A program made the position numbers and the translations under genes. Shown piece by piece: positions 15,988 to 23,798 of a DNA stretch of 32,250 nucleotides. This stretch comes from Rhizobium sp. Q54. Its GTDB lineage: Bacteria; Pseudomonadota; Alphaproteobacteria; Micropepsales; Micropepsaceae. Each line of letters opens with the position of its first letter. The stretch's first letter is position 1. The stretch is from positions 1 through 32,250 of the forward strand of contig CAMAPL010000024.1 in assembly GCA_945860165.1 (NCBI GenBank), given 5' to 3'. Below the pieces are notes generated by a model, which was not told where the DNA came from, searched no databases, and worked only from the letters and a program-made list of their open reading frames with translations.

Positions 15988-16598
15988 ATTTTCTGCTTTA
16001 AATCTTTGGCCAGATCGTCAGGCGAAATCGCTTCGCTATAGAAGTTGACGGTCTTGCCGTCGGGACCCACCAGATACAACACGTTGGAATGATCGACGCC
16101 GTAACCGGCATCCTTGTCCTGTGATCCTTCCAGCTGCCGCTTGACGGCATAGACGCGGAATTTTTTCTCGACATCCTTTATCTGTGCCACGCTGCCGGTC
16201 AGGCCCACGAAATTGGGCCCGAAGGCTTTCATATAGTCGGCCAGCACCTTGGTTGTGTCGCGTTCCGGATCGATGGTGATGAAGACCGGCACCACCTGTT
16301 TTGCATCGGCGCCCAACTTGTCCAGGGCGTCCGCCATCACCGCTAGGGTGGTGGGGCAGACATCGGGACAGAAGGTGAAACCGAAATAGATCAGCATGTA
16401 GCGGCCGCGAAAATCCGTATCGCCGCGCGGGTTGCCGGTATGGTCGGTCAGGCGGAATGGCCCGCCCACATCCATCTTGCCGGTTGAGACCACGCGGCCC
16501 AGTTCCGGCTGGCGCGCGCTTTGGTACCACAGCAGGCCGCCGGCCATCGCGGCGACCAGCAACAAATAGGGGATCAGGACGGGCTTGTTACGCAGCAT
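15984..16598 (-). CDS. senC: SCO1/SenC/PrrC copper chaperone for cytochrome oxidase
   Basis: The start at 16598 gives 204 residues: an N-terminal membrane anchor (about 7-25), then a thioredoxin-fold domain facing the periplasm. Copper ligands are C77 and C81 in F-C-P-D-V-C-P-T-T and the His in G-V-D-H-S-N-V-L-Y. SCO/SenC proteins deliver copper to the CuA site of cytochrome oxidase, and in Rhodobacter PrrC/SenC also feeds the RegB/RegA signal. A longer frame starts at 16658, but that ATG would overlap the regB start and lacks an SD, whereas CGGAA precedes 16598. It is divergent from regB, reproducing a known gene neighbourhood. Confidence 0.94.
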   Translation of the reverse strand: MLRNKPVLIPYLLLVAAMAGGLLWYQSARQPELGRVVSTGKMDVGGPFRLTDHTGNPRGDTDFRGRYMLIYFGFTFCPDVCPTTLAVMADALDKLGADAKQVVPVFITIDPERDTTKVLADYMKAFGPNFVGLTGSVAQIKDVEKKFRVYAVKRQLEGSQDKDAGYGVDHSNVLYLVGPDGKTVNFYSEAISPDDLAKDLKQKI

Positions 16599-16657
16599 GC
16601 TTTTTCCGATAGCCTTGCCATGCTCTAATCCGGATCGTCCGTTCAGGGAAGTATCCA

Positions 16658-18040
16658 TTGGCGCGCAAGGAAATGACCCGGGGCTTTGCGCAAGGCGCGG
16701 GCGGCGGCGGAAGGGTGCGGCTGCGCACCTTGTCCAACCTGCGCTGGTTGGCGGTTGTCGGCCAGTCGGTCGCCCTGTTCCTGGTCTATTTCGCGCTGGG
16801 ATATCCGTTGCCGATCGTTTATTGCGTCGTCGCCATCGCGGTCAGCGCCGCGCTTAACATAGTGCTGGCGCTGCGCTATCCGCCCACACACCGCCTAGCC
16901 AACCGCGAAGCGACGTTATACCTGGCCTTCGACGTGCTGCAGCTGGCGGCGCTGCTTTATCTGACCGGCGGCATCGCCAATCCCTTCGCCCTGATGTTCG
17001 TGGGGCCGGTGGTGATCGCCGCCGCCACTCTCAATCTCGGCAATGTGCTGATCCTGGCCTTCATCGCCTTTGCCTCGGTGTCGGTGATCGCCATCGAGCA
17101 TCGTCCGCTGCCCTGGCCGGAAGGCGATATCCTGCTGCTGCCGCAGCTTTACCAGGCGGGCATCTGGACGGCGCTGGTGATCGGCATCGGCTTCACCTCG
17201 GTCTATGCCTGGCGCATCGCCAGTGAATCGGCGCGCATGTCGGCGGGCCTCGCCGCCACCCAGCTGGCTTTGTCGCGCGAGCATCGCCTGGCGGCGCTGG
17301 GCGCGCTGGCCACGGCGGCGGCGCATGAACTGGGCACGCCCTTGGGTACCATCGCCGTGGTGGCGCGCGAACTGGAACGCGCCCTGCCGGAAAACTCCAC
17401 CGAGATCGAGGATGTTCGGCTACTGCGCGCCCAGGCCGAACGCTGCCGGACCATCATCGCCCGGCTGGCCAATCCCGAAGAGGCGCTGCTGGGCGCCACC
17501 GCGCGGCTGCCGCTGGGGGCGCTGCTGGATGACATCGCCGCGCCCCATCGCGGCGAGGATCTGGAAATCCGCGTCACTGTTACCCCGCCGCCTATCACAT
17601 CCAAGGGGGACGGCGCGGCGCCCCAGGTGTGGCGGGCGCCGGAGCTGCTGCACGGGCTGGGAAACATTATCGAGAATGCCGCCGACTTCGCCCATTCCCT
17701 GGTGGATGTACGTGCCGACTGGGACGACCAGTATCTGCGCATCGCGGTGTCCGACGACGGCCCCGGCTTTGCGCCCGAAATCTTCGAGGCGCTGGGGGAG
17801 CCCTACATCACCTCGCGCCCCGGACATCATGCGCTGGCCGAAACCGAGATCGGGCCGCAGCGCGCATTGGACGAGCATGAAGGCATGGGGCTAGGATTCT
17901 TCATCGCCAAGATCCTGCTGGAACAGACCGGGGGGGTGGTCAAGGCCGACAATCCGCCGGGCGGCGGGGCGCAGGTTTCGGTAAGCTGGCCCAGGGGCGT
18001 GATTGACGGGGCGCAGCTCCCGGCGCAAACCGAGGCCTAG
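16658..18040 (+). CDS. regB: Redox sensor histidine kinase RegB/PrrB/ActS
   Basis: The protein has 460 residues when read from a TTG at 16658, which has an AGGGA SD; an ATG at 16673 is the alternative. Six membrane helices form the sensor. The quinone-site motif G-G-I-A-N-P-F-A-L-M-F is intact. H223 in A-A-A-H-E-L-G-T-P-L is the autophosphorylation site, and C263 in A-E-R-C-R-T-I lies 40 residues later, the same spacing as His225 and the redox-active Cys265 of Rhodobacter RegB. The N-box (N-I-I-E-N-A-A-D-F) and G-boxes complete the ATPase domain. It reports the quinone pool and oxygen state and phosphorylates RegA. Confidence 0.96.
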   Translation: MARKEMTRGFAQGAGGGGRVRLRTLSNLRWLAVVGQSVALFLVYFALGYPLPIVYCVVAIAVSAALNIVLALRYPPTHRLANREATLYLAFDVLQLAALLYLTGGIANPFALMFVGPVVIAAATLNLGNVLILAFIAFASVSVIAIEHRPLPWPEGDILLLPQLYQAGIWTALVIGIGFTSVYAWRIASESARMSAGLAATQLALSREHRLAALGALATAAAHELGTPLGTIAVVARELERALPENSTEIEDVRLLRAQAERCRTIIARLANPEEALLGATARLPLGALLDDIAAPHRGEDLEIRVTVTPPPITSKGDGAAPQVWRAPELLHGLGNIIENAADFAHSLVDVRADWDDQYLRIAVSDDGPGFAPEIFEALGEPYITSRPGHHALAETEIGPQRALDEHEGMGLGFFIAKILLEQTGGVVKADNPPGGGAQVSVSWPRGVIDGAQLPAQTEA

Positions 18041-18060
18041 GCCCTAAACCCCTTAATTGT

Positions 18061-18089
18061 TTGACGCATTATCAAAAGGGTACTAAAGC
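18061..18089 (+). promoter_or_regulatory. Candidate promoter of regA
   Basis: TTGACG (18061-18066) and CTAAAG or TAAAGC (18083-18089) are 16-17 bases apart and about 40 bases before the regA start. It would let regA be expressed separately from regB. Confidence 0.4.
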
Positions 18090-18126
18090 GCGGCCCGTTG
18101 ACCCTGCGCCGACACTGGGAATGACC

Positions 18127-18663
18127 ATGAACGCCCCTGAAGAAAAGACCTTGCTGCTGGTGGAAGACGACCGTCCGTTGCGCGAGCGTTTGGCCCGGGC
18201 GCTGGAAACCCGCGGCTTCATCGTCACCCAGGCGGAATCGGTGGCCGAGGGCAAAGCCCGCGCCAAGGATGCCCCGCCGGCCTATGCCGTGGTGGATCTC
18301 AAGCTGGATGACGGCAATGGCCTGGATGTGGTGGAAACACTGCACACCACCCGTCCCGACAGCCGCGTGGTGGTGCTGACCGGCTTCGGCAATATCGCCA
18401 CCGCTGTTGCTGCAGTGAAATATGGCGCCATCGATTACCTTCCCAAGCCCGCCGATGCCGACGACATCCTGGCGGCGCTGCTGGCAGTGCCGGGTTCCAA
18501 GCCCAAGCCGCCGGAGAATCCCATGTCGGCCGACCGGGTGCGTTGGGAACATATCCAGCGCGTCTATGAACTGTGCGGCCACAATGTTTCGGAGACGGCG
18601 CGCCGTCTCAACATGCATCGCCGCACTTTGCAGCGCATTCTGGCAAAGCGCTCACCGCGCTAG
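18127..18663 (+). CDS. regA: Redox response regulator RegA/PrrA/ActR
   Basis: The protein has 178 residues. The receiver domain has the acidic pair E13-D14-D15, phospho-acceptor D57 in A-V-V-D-L-K-L-D-D-G, the T-G-F switch and the K-P pair. A short linker leads to a C-terminal Fis-type helix-turn-helix (C-G-H-N-V-S-E-T-A-R-R-L-N-M-H-R-R-T-L-Q-R-I-L), which is nearly invariant in RegA proteins. It controls respiration, carbon and nitrogen metabolism genes in response to RegB. I place the start at the ATG at 18127, six bases after a GGGA; ATGs at 18121 and 18061 are in frame. The end overlaps the convergent PAP2 gene by 4 bases. Confidence 0.96.
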   Translation: MNAPEEKTLLLVEDDRPLRERLARALETRGFIVTQAESVAEGKARAKDAPPAYAVVDLKLDDGNGLDVVETLHTTRPDSRVVVLTGFGNIATAVAAVKYGAIDYLPKPADADDILAALLAVPGSKPKPPENPMSADRVRWEHIQRVYELCGHNVSETARRLNMHRRTLQRILAKRSPR

Positions 18664-19574
18664 GCGTTGGCCGTTGCAACACTCTCGCGCTGGCCCATGC
18701 CACGCATCGCCCACAAGACGGGGGCATATTTCACCATTGCCAGTGACAGAAGCATGGTCGCCGCGCCTGCGATTGTGTCCATCAGATAGTGACCGCCGAA
18801 AAACGGTATGGCGAACAGCATCACCAGATTGAGGCCGGCCATCGCCCATCCGGCTGGACCGGTGCCGCGGAAGGCCCAGGCATAGGCCAGCGCCATGGCG
18901 GTGTGGAAGGAGGGAAAGCTCACCACGCCGGTCATGCCCGACAATGCGAAGCTGAGATCACGGCCGCTGAGAATATGCTCCATCACCGGCATGAAGCCGT
19001 TATGGGTTTCGATGTTGAACAGCTTGGATGGGCCCCGCGCGGGAAACAGCCACGTGCCCATGCAGGCGAAAAGCCCGCACAGGACGAACAGCCAGAACAT
19101 GTCGCGCAGCCGCTGTTTGTGGGCCATCAGTCCCATCAGCACGCAGAGATACAGGCCCTGATAGACTAGGCTGCCATAGGAAAAGCCCAGCACGCTTTTC
19201 AGTGACGGATGGGCGCTGAGAAACTGGTAGGACGCCACCCAGTCGAAACCCAGGGCGCGGTCCATCGCCATCAGGCGGGAATCCACCAGCGGTCCTGATG
19301 ACGCGAGACAAAGATAGGACAGGATACAGATGGCGGTGGAGCCGGCCAGGGTCAGCGAAAAATATTCCGCCATCAGTCCGCCCTTGGGCAGGCGCGCGGC
19401 GCGCAAGGCCACCATGATCGCCAGGCCCAGGCCCAGCAGCAGGAAATCGGTGGGGCGCAGGGTAAACCGCATCGGGATGCGGCTCGCGCAGACGATATCC
19501 AGCGCAACCAGAAGCGCAATCGCGCACCATTCTGGCACAAATTCGCTGTTCAGCCTGCGTTTCAGCCCCGTCAT
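18660..19574 (-). CDS. PAP2-superfamily membrane protein (inositolphosphotransferase-like)
   Basis: The 304-residue protein has about seven membrane helices. Two catalytic boxes are visible: S-F-P-S-F-H-T-A (active-site His) and G-G-H-Y-L-M-D (His and Asp). An R-G-P-S segment before them fits the Aur1/Ipt1-like branch of PAP2 proteins, which move phospho-head-groups or remove phosphate from lipids such as undecaprenyl diphosphate. The substrate cannot be told from the sequence. It runs toward regA and is followed upstream by the YjbR-like gene on the same strand. Confidence 0.85.
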   Translation of the reverse strand: MTGLKRRLNSEFVPEWCAIALLVALDIVCASRIPMRFTLRPTDFLLLGLGLAIMVALRAARLPKGGLMAEYFSLTLAGSTAICILSYLCLASSGPLVDSRLMAMDRALGFDWVASYQFLSAHPSLKSVLGFSYGSLVYQGLYLCVLMGLMAHKQRLRDMFWLFVLCGLFACMGTWLFPARGPSKLFNIETHNGFMPVMEHILSGRDLSFALSGMTGVVSFPSFHTAMALAYAWAFRGTGPAGWAMAGLNLVMLFAIPFFGGHYLMDTIAGAATMLLSLAMVKYAPVLWAMRGMGQRESVATANA

Positions 19575-19606
19575 GGGCCAGGCATTGCAAGCCCGTCACC
19601 AGAAAC

Positions 19607-19987
19607 TCAGCGCTTAACCGTCTTTGCGGATTTTTTTGCACGCACTGGTTTTTTCCTTGGTTTTTTCTTGGGCGCCGCCGCCAGCTGCGCCGCGCGGCCC
19701 ACCAGGATCTCCTTCAGCGTCTTTTTGCCCAGCGCCGACAGCCGCGCCAGCGCGAAGGGGAATTTGCGATAGTGATCGGTGATGTAGAAAAGCTTCGGCT
19801 CAGCCTCCAGCATCATGTCGCGCATCTCCATCGAGCCGATGCGCAGCACCATGGCGTCTTCCTTGTCATGCACCTTGGTGAGGAACTGGTCATGGATGAA
19901 CACGGCCGGCTTGTTGAACCACAGCCGTTCTTCGCTGCCGGGCAGCGCCAGCGCGATCTTCCAGGCATCACTTCGCTTAATTGCCAT
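19607..19987 (-). CDS. MmcQ/YjbR family protein with a lysine-rich tail
   Basis: The 126-residue protein starts M-A-I-K-R-S-D-A-W-K-I-A-L-A-L-P-G-S-E-E, then has W-F-N-K-P-A-V-F-I and the D-H-Y-R-K-F-P segment: the CyaY-like fold of MmcQ/YjbR proteins, whose biochemical role is unknown, though DNA binding has been proposed for some. The last 30 residues are very rich in Lys, Pro and Ala (PKKKPRKKPVRAKK), as in DNA-binding tails. The start at 19987 overlaps the previous small gene by 11 bases and is preferred to an upstream in-frame ATG at 19999. Confidence 0.82.
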   Translation of the reverse strand: MAIKRSDAWKIALALPGSEERLWFNKPAVFIHDQFLTKVHDKEDAMVLRIGSMEMRDMMLEAEPKLFYITDHYRKFPFALARLSALGKKTLKEILVGRAAQLAAAPKKKPRKKPVRAKKSAKTVKR

Positions 19988-20114
19988 CGGGCACCACAAG
20001 GTTGGGGGTTTGCGCCAGGGCGATGGCTTCCAGGTTGCGCGAATAGCCTTCTTCCAGCAGAAAAAGACGGCTCACCCCGCGTGCGATTTTGAGCGCGGTG
20101 GACGAACCGATCAT
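19977..20114 (-). CDS. Small uncharacterised protein, 45 residues
   Basis: An ATG-to-TAA frame encodes M-I-G-S-S-T-A-L-K-I-A-R-G-V-S-R-L-F-L-L-E-E-G-Y and ends L-V-V-P-D-G-N. It fills the gap between hisB and the YjbR-like gene and overlaps the latter by 11 bases. Its composition looks coding: helix-forming, with L/A/E and no runs. No family is recognised and no strong SD is seen. It may be translated as part of the hisB unit. Confidence 0.6.
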   Translation of the reverse strand: MIGSSTALKIARGVSRLFLLEEGYSRNLEAIALAQTPNLVVPDGN

Positions 20115-20131
20115 GGGACCAGTCTAAGGAC

Positions 20132-20719
20132 TTACAGGCTGCCTTTGGAAGACGGAGAAGCGCCGTCGAGCCGCTCATCGGTCGTGATGGCTTGCCGCAG
20201 CGCGCGCGCCAGACCCTTGAAGCAGGTCTCGACAATGTGATGGCTGTTGTCGGCATAGAGGTTTTCGATGTGCAGGCACGCTCCGGCATTCTGGGCGAAG
20301 GCCTGGAACCACTCTTTGAACAGCTCAGTGTCCATCTCGCCCAGCTTGGGCTTGGGGATGGCCACCTTCCAGATCAGGTAGGGACGGTTGGACAGGTCTA
20401 GCGCCACGCGGGTCAGCGCCTCGTCCATCGGGATCAGGGCCGAACCGAAACGGTTTATGCCGGAAAAATCGCCCAGCGCCTGTTTCACCGCCTGGCCGAT
20501 GACGATGGCGGTGTCTTCGGTGGTGTGGTGATAGTCGACATGCAGGTCGCCGGTGGCGCGCACCTTCAGGTCGATCATGGAATGGCGCGAAAAGCTTTCC
20601 AGCATGTGATCGAGGAAGCCGATGCCGGTATCGATGTCGCTGTCGCCGGTGCCGTCCAGGTCGAGGGAGACGGCGATCTCGGTCTCGCGGGTCTTGCGTT
20701 CGACGGTGGCGGTGCGCAT
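20132..20719 (-). CDS. hisB: Imidazoleglycerol-phosphate dehydratase
   Basis: The protein has 195 residues. The start at 20719 ([10 protein letters not shown]) is typical for the family; an upstream in-frame ATG at 20752 is less likely. Metal-binding motifs are [17 protein letters not shown] and D-N-S-H-H-I-V-E. It is a single-domain HisB without the phosphatase half, as usual in alphaproteobacteria. It makes imidazole-acetol phosphate in histidine synthesis. The other his genes that often follow it (hisH, hisA, hisF) are not here; instead two small genes and a PAP2 gene follow. Confidence 0.97.
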   Translation of the reverse strand: MRTATVERKTRETEIAVSLDLDGTGDSDIDTGIGFLDHMLESFSRHSMIDLKVRATGDLHVDYHHTTEDTAIVIGQAVKQALGDFSGINRFGSALIPMDEALTRVALDLSNRPYLIWKVAIPKPKLGEMDTELFKEWFQAFAQNAGACLHIENLYADNSHHIVETCFKGLARALRQAITTDERLDGASPSSKGSL

Positions 20720-20789
20720 GGCGGATTCCCAAACTTTGCGGCTGTATAGCACGTGTTTCGGAGTGGGGAATCCCCCTTCCGCGCTCTAT

Positions 20790-20811
20790 GATATGTCATT
20801 TTTGGCATATC
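20790..20811 (+). promoter_or_regulatory. Palindromic operator-like site upstream of metK
   Basis: GATATG (20790-20795) and CATATC (20806-20811) form an inverted repeat around ten mostly T bases and end just 3 bases before the -35 box of the metK promoter. It could be the site of a repressor or activator of SAM metabolism. Which one is not readable from the sequence. Confidence 0.4.
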
Positions 20812-20814
20812 CTG

Positions 20815-20842
20815 TTGACCCCCCCACCAAACCCTGTAAAGA
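20815..20842 (+). promoter_or_regulatory. Promoter of metK
   Basis: TTGACC (20815-20820) and TAAAGA (20837-20842) are 16 bases apart. The transcript would start about 25 bases before the metK ATG, so there is no room for a riboswitch after this promoter. Confidence 0.5.
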
Positions 20843-20873
20843 AAGCCCGCTTCCAGAATTAAGGACCTCCCTA

Positions 20874-22064
20874 ATGGCGCGTTCCGATTATCTGTTCACT
20901 TCCGAAAGTGTTTCAGAAGGCCATCCCGACAAGGTCAGCGACCGCATCTCGGACGAGGTGGTGGACCTGTTCTTCCGCGAAGGTCCCAAGGAAGGCATGA
21001 GCCCCTGGGATATCCGCGCCGCCTGCGAAACCCTTTGCACCACCAACCGCGTCGTCATTGCCGGCGAAACCCGCGGCCCCAAGAGCGTTGGCCCCAAGGA
21101 GGTCGAAGCCGTGGCGCGTGCCGCGATCAAGGAAATTGGTTACGAGCAGGAAGGCTTCCATTGGGCAAAGGCCCAGGTTGAAGTCCTGCTGCACGCCCAG
21201 TCGGCGCATATCGCCCAGGGCGTCGATGCCTCGGGCAATAAGGATGAAGGCGCGGGCGACCAGGGCATCATGTTCGGCTATGCCTGCCGCGAAACTCCGG
21301 CCCTGATGCCGGCGCCGCTGTTCTACAGCCACAAGATACTAGAGCTGCTCGCCAAGGTTCGTCATTCGGGCAAGGAAAAGACCCTGCTGCCGGACGCCAA
21401 AAGCCAGGTAACGCTGCGTTATGTGAACGGCATGCCGGTGGAAGCGACCCAGATCGTGCTGTCCACCCAGCACGCGCTGGAATCCCAGACCAGCGCCGAC
21501 ATCCGCAATATCGTCGAGCCCTATATCCGCGAAGCTCTGCCGAAAGAGTGGATCAACGAAAAGACCGTGTGGCACATCAATCCCACCGGCTCCTTCGTGA
21601 TCGGCGGCCCCGACGGTGACTGCGGCCTGACCGGGCGCAAGATCATCGTCGACACCTATGGTGGCGCGGCCCCGCATGGCGGCGGCGCGTTCAGCGGCAA
21701 GGATTCCACCAAGGTGGACCGTTCGGCCGCTTACGCTGCGCGCTACCTCGCCAAGAATGTCGTGGCCTCGGGTGTTGCCGACCGCTGCACCATTCAGCTC
21801 GCCTACGCGATCGGCGTTGCCGAGCCGCTGAGCGTCTATGTCGATCTCCACGGCACCGGCAAGGTGGACGAAGCCAAGCTGGAGCTGGTGTTGCCGCAGC
21901 TGATGGACCTGAAGCCGCGCGGCATCCGCCAGCATCTGGACCTCAACAAGCCGATCTTCGCCCGCACTGCCGCCTACGGCCATTTCGGCCGCGAGCCGGA
22001 TGCCGACGGCGGCTTTTCGTGGGAAAAAACAGATCTCGCTGACAAGATCAAAGCGGCGCTATAG
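20874..22064 (+). CDS. metK: S-adenosylmethionine synthase
   Basis: The 396-residue protein begins [20 protein letters not shown], the canonical MetK start, which binds ATP and metal. [12 protein letters not shown] and [16 protein letters not shown] are also intact. It joins methionine and ATP to form SAM. The ATG at 20874 has an AAGGA SD 8 bases upstream; the long in-frame extension reaching to 20622 covers antisense hisB and is not coding. trmB, a SAM user, follows on the same strand. Confidence 0.98.
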   Translation: MARSDYLFTSESVSEGHPDKVSDRISDEVVDLFFREGPKEGMSPWDIRAACETLCTTNRVVIAGETRGPKSVGPKEVEAVARAAIKEIGYEQEGFHWAKAQVEVLLHAQSAHIAQGVDASGNKDEGAGDQGIMFGYACRETPALMPAPLFYSHKILELLAKVRHSGKEKTLLPDAKSQVTLRYVNGMPVEATQIVLSTQHALESQTSADIRNIVEPYIREALPKEWINEKTVWHINPTGSFVIGGPDGDCGLTGRKIIVDTYGGAAPHGGGAFSGKDSTKVDRSAAYAARYLAKNVVASGVADRCTIQLAYAIGVAEPLSVYVDLHGTGKVDEAKLELVLPQLMDLKPRGIRQHLDLNKPIFARTAAYGHFGREPDADGGFSWEKTDLADKIKAAL

Positions 22065-22088
22065 GCTTCTTTCGATCCCGCAGACCTT

Positions 22089-22116
22089 CCGCCCTCATGC
22101 TCGCGCATGAGGGCGG
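22089..22116 (+). terminator. Strong hairpin between metK and trmB
   Basis: CCGCCCTCATGC (22089-22100) and GCATGAGGGCGG (22105-22116) are perfectly paired around a TCGC loop. There is no clear T-run, so it may stabilise the metK message end or partly terminate. It ends about 20 bases before the trmB start. Confidence 0.55.
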
Positions 22117-22135
22117 AATGCTGTTTAAGGCACCG

Positions 22136-22840
22136 ATGTCCGAACAATCGCCCGACCACCCCGATCGCAACCGGCGCAAACTCTATGGCCGCCGTAAGGG
22201 CCCCAAGCTGTCGGGCCGGCAGGCCGAGCTGCGCCAGACCTTGCTGAGCGAAATCGCCTGGTATCTTGGCGGTGATCCCCTGGCCCAGTTCCCAAACACT
22301 GTTCGGGAGATCTGGTTGGAGGTCGGATTTGGCGCCGGAGAGCATCTGGTCTGGCAAGCAGCGCACCATCCCGAGGTCGGCATGATCGGCGCCGAGCCCT
22401 ATCAGATGGGTGTCGCCAAGATACTGACAAAGCTCGAAGAATCGCCATTGAACACTGTTCGAATTCATGAAGGGGACGGGCGCGATATTATTGAGGCGCT
22501 GCCGGATTCCTGCCTGGGCCGCTTCTTTTTGCTTTTCCCCGATCCCTGGCCCAAGACCCGCCATCACAAACGCCGTTTCCTGCAGATGGAGATGCTGGGT
22601 CAGTTGGCCCGGGTACTGAAACCGGGAGCGGAACTGCGGTTCGCCACCGACGACAAATCCTATCTGCCCTATGCCCTAGAACGGCTGATGGCCCATCCCG
22701 CCTTTGAATGGCTGGCCCAGGGGCCTGCCGACTGGAAAAGCCGGCCCGACGACTGGCCGCCAACCCGTTATGAGACCAAGGCGATCAAGGGCCCGCCGAC
22801 CTTTCTAAGGTTCAGGCGCGGGGCTAGGCTGGGACCATGA
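22136..22840 (+). CDS. trmB: tRNA (guanine-N7-)-methyltransferase
   Basis: The 234-residue protein starts M-S-E-Q-S-P-D and soon has R-R-K-L-Y-G-R-R-K-G, the family's N-terminal motif. L-E-V-G-F-G-A-G-E-H is the SAM-binding motif I and F-P-D-P-W-P-K-T-R-H-H-K-R-R-F is the TrmB signature. It adds m7G at position 46 of tRNAs, using SAM from MetK. A longer frame from 22097 would include the hairpin; the ATG at 22136 with an AAGG before it is preferred. The stop overlaps the next start (ATGA). Confidence 0.96.
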   Translation: MSEQSPDHPDRNRRKLYGRRKGPKLSGRQAELRQTLLSEIAWYLGGDPLAQFPNTVREIWLEVGFGAGEHLVWQAAHHPEVGMIGAEPYQMGVAKILTKLEESPLNTVRIHEGDGRDIIEALPDSCLGRFFLLFPDPWPKTRHHKRRFLQMEMLGQLARVLKPGAELRFATDDKSYLPYALERLMAHPAFEWLAQGPADWKSRPDDWPPTRYETKAIKGPPTFLRFRRGARLGP

Positions 22841-23079
22841 TCTTACGCAAAAAAGGCGACCCCGAAAAACGGCATATTTTCGGCACCCATCCCGGCGATC
22901 TGGGGATTGTGGCGATAGCCGCCGTCATCACCATGGTTTTTGTCTATCTGCTTCTGATACCGAAGAATTTCGACGCTTTGGACCGGGCGCTTGCCCCCGC
23001 CCCGGCCCCCAAATTGCAGGCCCAGCCCAGCACGCCGGGGGTCACCCAAATGCAGCTTTACGAAGCTAAAAAGAAGTAA
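22837..23079 (+). CDS. Small single-pass membrane protein
   Basis: The 80-residue product has a charged N-terminus (R-K-K-G-D-P-E-K-R-H-I-F), one membrane helix (about residues 22-42, G-I-V-A-I-A-A-V-I-T-M-V-F-V-Y-L-L-L-I-P) and a Pro/Ala-rich tail that ends in Lys. It overlaps trmB by 4 bases. I do not recognise a family. Topology suggests the short Lys/Arg-rich end stays in the cytoplasm. Confidence 0.72.
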   Translation: MILRKKGDPEKRHIFGTHPGDLGIVAIAAVITMVFVYLLLIPKNFDALDRALAPAPAPKLQAQPSTPGVTQMQLYEAKKK

Positions 23080-23126
23080 CGCGGCTTGAATTAACGCTGC
23101 CCGGGGCGTACATAACGCCAATCCCA

Positions 23127-23198
23127 ACAACAAGACGTGTTGTGTGGCGGTCGCAAGATCGCCGCGGGGAAAAGCCTTTGGTTTTTGTCCAAGCCCCG
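23127..23198 (+). promoter_or_regulatory. Structured leader RNA of the rimP-nusA-infB operon
   Basis: Three consecutive stem-loops can be drawn. The first is ACAACA/TGTTGT (23127-23132 with 23138-23143). The second is GTGGCGGTC-GCAA-GATCGCCGC (23144-23165), nine pairs with a GNRA tetraloop. The third is GGGG/CCCC (23166-23169 with 23194-23197), enclosing an inner TTTGG/CCAA stem. The third stem ends one base before the SD-like GAGAAG. A leader of this form fits feedback control of the operon, but no fold was computed. Confidence 0.5.
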
Positions 23199-23209
23199 AG
23201 AAGTTTGAA

Positions 23210-23797
23210 TTGGTCGTCACAGCCGCACTGCACCTCGAACCGGTCTTCGAACCCGTCATTGAAAAAGCGGGCTTCAAGCTTGTGCGCCTGCGCATGATCG
23301 GCGGCGCCGCCCGGACACTGCAGGTAATGGCCGAGCGTCCCGACGGCAGCATGGATGTTGAAGGCTGCGCCATTCTCAGCCATGCGCTGCTGGACTTCAT
23401 CGAGGCCAAAGACCCGGTCGAAGGCGAGTTTGAGATCGAAGTCTCCTCGCCCGGCATCGACCGCCCGCTGACCCGGCTGATGGATTTTTCGCGCTGGTCC
23501 GGCCATGAGGCCAAGATCGAACTGCACACGCCAGTGCGCAGCGTCAGCGGCGCTGATCCCCGCGACCATGCCACGGAGGGCCGCAAGCGTTTTCGAGCCA
23601 CCCTGATGGGCCTAGATGACCAGGACGTCATGATCCGCGCCGACAAACTGGATTACCGGTTTCCGTTTCGCGCCGTCGTCAACGCGAAACTCGTGCTCAC
23701 CGACAAGCTCATCAACGAAAATTTGAAATCACACAAAGTGTCAGGAAGCGAAGGCGCAAGCCGGAGCGACCATCAAACGACCACTGAGGAGAAGTAG
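23210..23797 (+). CDS. rimP: Ribosome maturation factor RimP
   Basis: The core shows V-F-E-P-V-I-E-K-A-G-F-K-L-V-R-L-R, a D-G-S-M-D-V-E-G-C-A stretch, E-V-S-S-P-G-I-D-R-P-L (the most conserved RimP motif), and a C-terminal Sm-like region. RimP aids 30S maturation. I place the start at TTG 23210 (195 residues), where GAGAAG lies 6 bases upstream. The frame stays open upstream to a GTG at 23144 (217 residues), but that would put the structured leader inside the coding region. The tail is Ser/Thr/Glu-rich. It sits 1 base before nusA, the conserved order. Confidence 0.9.
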   Translation: MVVTAALHLEPVFEPVIEKAGFKLVRLRMIGGAARTLQVMAERPDGSMDVEGCAILSHALLDFIEAKDPVEGEFEIEVSSPGIDRPLTRLMDFSRWSGHEAKIELHTPVRSVSGADPRDHATEGRKRFRATLMGLDDQDVMIRADKLDYRFPFRAVVNAKLVLTDKLINENLKSHKVSGSEGASRSDHQTTTEEK

Positions 23798-23798
23798 A

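Noticed and set aside
20753..20873. SAM riboswitch before metK
   Set aside because: I could not find the core pattern of SAM-II or the SAM/SAH class, and the predicted transcript start leaves no room.
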